The translations under genes and the position numbers were made by a program. Source: an uncultured Flavobacteriaceae bacterium (lineage in GTDB: Bacteria > Bacteroidota > Bacteroidia > Flavobacteriales > Flavobacteriaceae). From it: a DNA stretch of 13,038 nt. The DNA is taken from assembly GCA_947311815.1 (NCBI GenBank), contig CAMZMA010000054.1, forward strand, positions 1 through 13,038, given 5' to 3'. Below are positions 12,004 to 13,038 of this stretch, piece after piece. The notes below the pieces were generated by a model that saw only the letters and a list, made by a program, of their open reading frames with translations, was not told where the DNA came from and ran no database searches. Every line of letters begins with the position of its first letter. Position 1 is the first letter of the stretch.

Positions 12004-13038
12004 TTATTTCACAAAATCATTGATAGTTTTTGTGATAAATAACAATTGTTCTTCCTCTAATTCGGTGTGCATCGGCAATGAAATTACAGTATCAATTAAT
12101 TGATTGGTTACTGTAAAATCGTCTTCATTATAACGTTTGTCTTTATAGGCTTTTTGGCTGTGTAAAGGCACAGGATAATAAATAGCATTCGGAATTCCTT
12201 GTTCTAATAAATATTGATGCAATTCGTTGCGTTTTCCGTTGGTAATTTGTAAGGTATATTGATGAAAAACGTGTGTAGAAAAATCGCTAATTTTTGGAGT
12301 GATGATGTGTTTGTTATTGGCAAAAGCATCCGAATAAAATTGAGCTGCTTTTCTGCGAGCATCACAATAACTATCTAATAAAGGTAATTTTATTTGTAAA
12401 ACAGCTGCTTGCAAACTATCTAGACGAGAATTTACCCCCACAACATCATGGTAATAACGTGTGTACATTCCGTGGTTTACAATTCCTCTAATGGTGTGCG
12501 CTAGCTCATTATCATTAGTAAAAATAGCGCCACCATCGCCATAACATCCTAGGTTTTTTGATGGAAAAAAGGAGGTAGTTCCTACATTTCCTATCGTTCC
12601 AGATTTTTTTGTTGTACCATCAGAAAAGATGTAATCTGCACCAATTGCTTGTGCGTTGTCTTCTATGACAAATAAATTATGAGTTTTAGCAACTTCTAAA
12701 ATAGCTTCCATATTAGCACATTGACCAAATAAATGCACAGGTACAATGGCTTTTGTTTTTGGGGTGATGGTTTTTTTTAACGCCTCAATATCCATATTAT
12801 AAGTGTCTGCTTCTACATCAACCAAAACGGGTGTTAATTTTAACAGTGCAATTACTTCAACAGTGGCAGCAAAGGTGAAATCTACGGTAATTACTTCGTC
12901 ACCTTGCTCTAAACCCAAACCCATCATTGCAATTTGCAAAGCATCTGTTCCGTTTGCACAAGGAATTACGTGTTTTACATCTAAATATTTTTCTAAATCT
13001 TGCTGAAAGCCTTTTACTTCAGGGCCACCAATATAATA
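12004..13038 (-). CDS. DegT/DnrJ/EryC1/StrS sugar aminotransferase, WbpE/WlbC type (partial, N-terminus beyond window)
   Basis: The frame is open from the right edge to the stop at 12004 and gives 344 residues, beginning YYIGGPEVKGFQQDLEKYL; the missing N-terminus is about 20-35 residues, so the internal Met at 12937-12939 is not the start. Key motifs are CANGTDALQIAM, VIEDNAQAIGA (Asp contacting the PLP ring), and TTSFFPSKNLGCYGDGGA with the PLP-binding Lys. Then come NHGMYTRYYHDVVGVNSRLDSLQAA and the C-terminal YYPVPLHSQKAY. These, especially GVNSRLDSLQAA-(V/I)L, match WbpE/WlbC, which transaminate the 3-keto group of UDP-sugars from glutamate; FdtB/QdtB-type enzymes are close relatives. 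galE follows by 14 bp. The acyltransferase at 1028 is of the type that acts on its product. Confidence 0.87.
   Translation of the reverse strand, partial: YYIGGPEVKGFQQDLEKYLDVKHVIPCANGTDALQIAMMGLGLEQGDEVITVDFTFAATVEVIALLKLTPVLVDVEADTYNMDIEALKKTITPKTKAIVPVHLFGQCANMEAILEVAKTHNLFVIEDNAQAIGADYIFSDGTTKKSGTIGNVGTTSFFPSKNLGCYGDGGAIFTNDNELAHTIRGIVNHGMYTRYYHDVVGVNSRLDSLQAAVLQIKLPLLDSYCDARRKAAQFYSDAFANNKHIITPKISDFSTHVFHQYTLQITNGKRNELHQYLLEQGIPNAIYYPVPLHSQKAYKDKRYNEDDFTVTNQLIDTVISLPMHTELEEEQLLFITKTINDFVK

Noticed and set aside
1..13038. tRNA or rRNA genes
   Set aside because: No cloverleaf with a GGTTCGAATCC-like arm and no rRNA-like conserved blocks were seen on either strand.

Overview
The window is AT-rich bacterial DNA from a member of the Bacteroidota, most likely a flavobacterium (Flavobacteriaceae). 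Pointers are the family resemblance of every protein, TAnnTTTG-type -7 promoter boxes, near absence of Shine-Dalgarno sequences, a RemB-like gliding/outer-membrane protein, and small dispersed repeats of the kind common in flavobacterial intergenic DNA. Family calls are made by eye from motifs; no database search was possible.

Layout, left to right. Positions 1-141 hold the 3' end of an insertion sequence (transposase C-terminus plus a probable terminal repeat). A plus-strand block follows: a TonB-type energy transducer (169-918) with its own terminator, then a hexapeptide acyltransferase of the WlbB/WbpD type (1028-1600) and, 9 nt later, a RemB-like protein (1610-3670) with a TonB-like periplasmic domain joined to an outer-membrane barrel. 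The intergenic stretch 3671-3918 holds a promoter-like box, two hairpins and a terminator that together look like a small RNA gene, then a partly duplicated terminator.

The centre (9624 down to 3919, minus strand) is an arsenosugar biosynthesis cluster, in transcription order: DUF547 exported protein, AhpD/peroxidase-like protein, radical SAM enzyme ArsS, exported rhodanese, DUF2064 glycosyltransferase-like protein, purine nucleoside phosphorylase, and arsenite methyltransferase ArsM. In the accepted scheme ArsM methylates arsenite, ArsS adds the 5'-deoxyadenosyl group of SAM to dimethylated arsenic, a phosphorylase can remove adenine, and a glycosyltransferase-like enzyme may decorate the ribose. 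The phosphorylase has Asp where 6-oxopurine enzymes have Asn at the base-recognition site, which fits an adenine nucleoside substrate. No arsR, arsC or arsenite efflux gene is in the window. Four of the six gaps between these genes carry dispersed or tandem repeats; one repeat is nested inside another and one supplies the last codons of a gene.

To the right lie a truncated membrane-protein remnant (9689-9805), fabD on the plus strand (9893-10780), a strong bidirectional-looking hairpin (10830-10862), and a minus-strand pair: a DegT/WbpE-type sugar aminotransferase cut by the window end (12004-13038), then galE (10982-11989). The aminotransferase and the acyltransferase at the left end are of the types that catalyse consecutive steps in making 3-acetamido sugar nucleotides, so the arsenosugar cluster sits between surface-polysaccharide genes.
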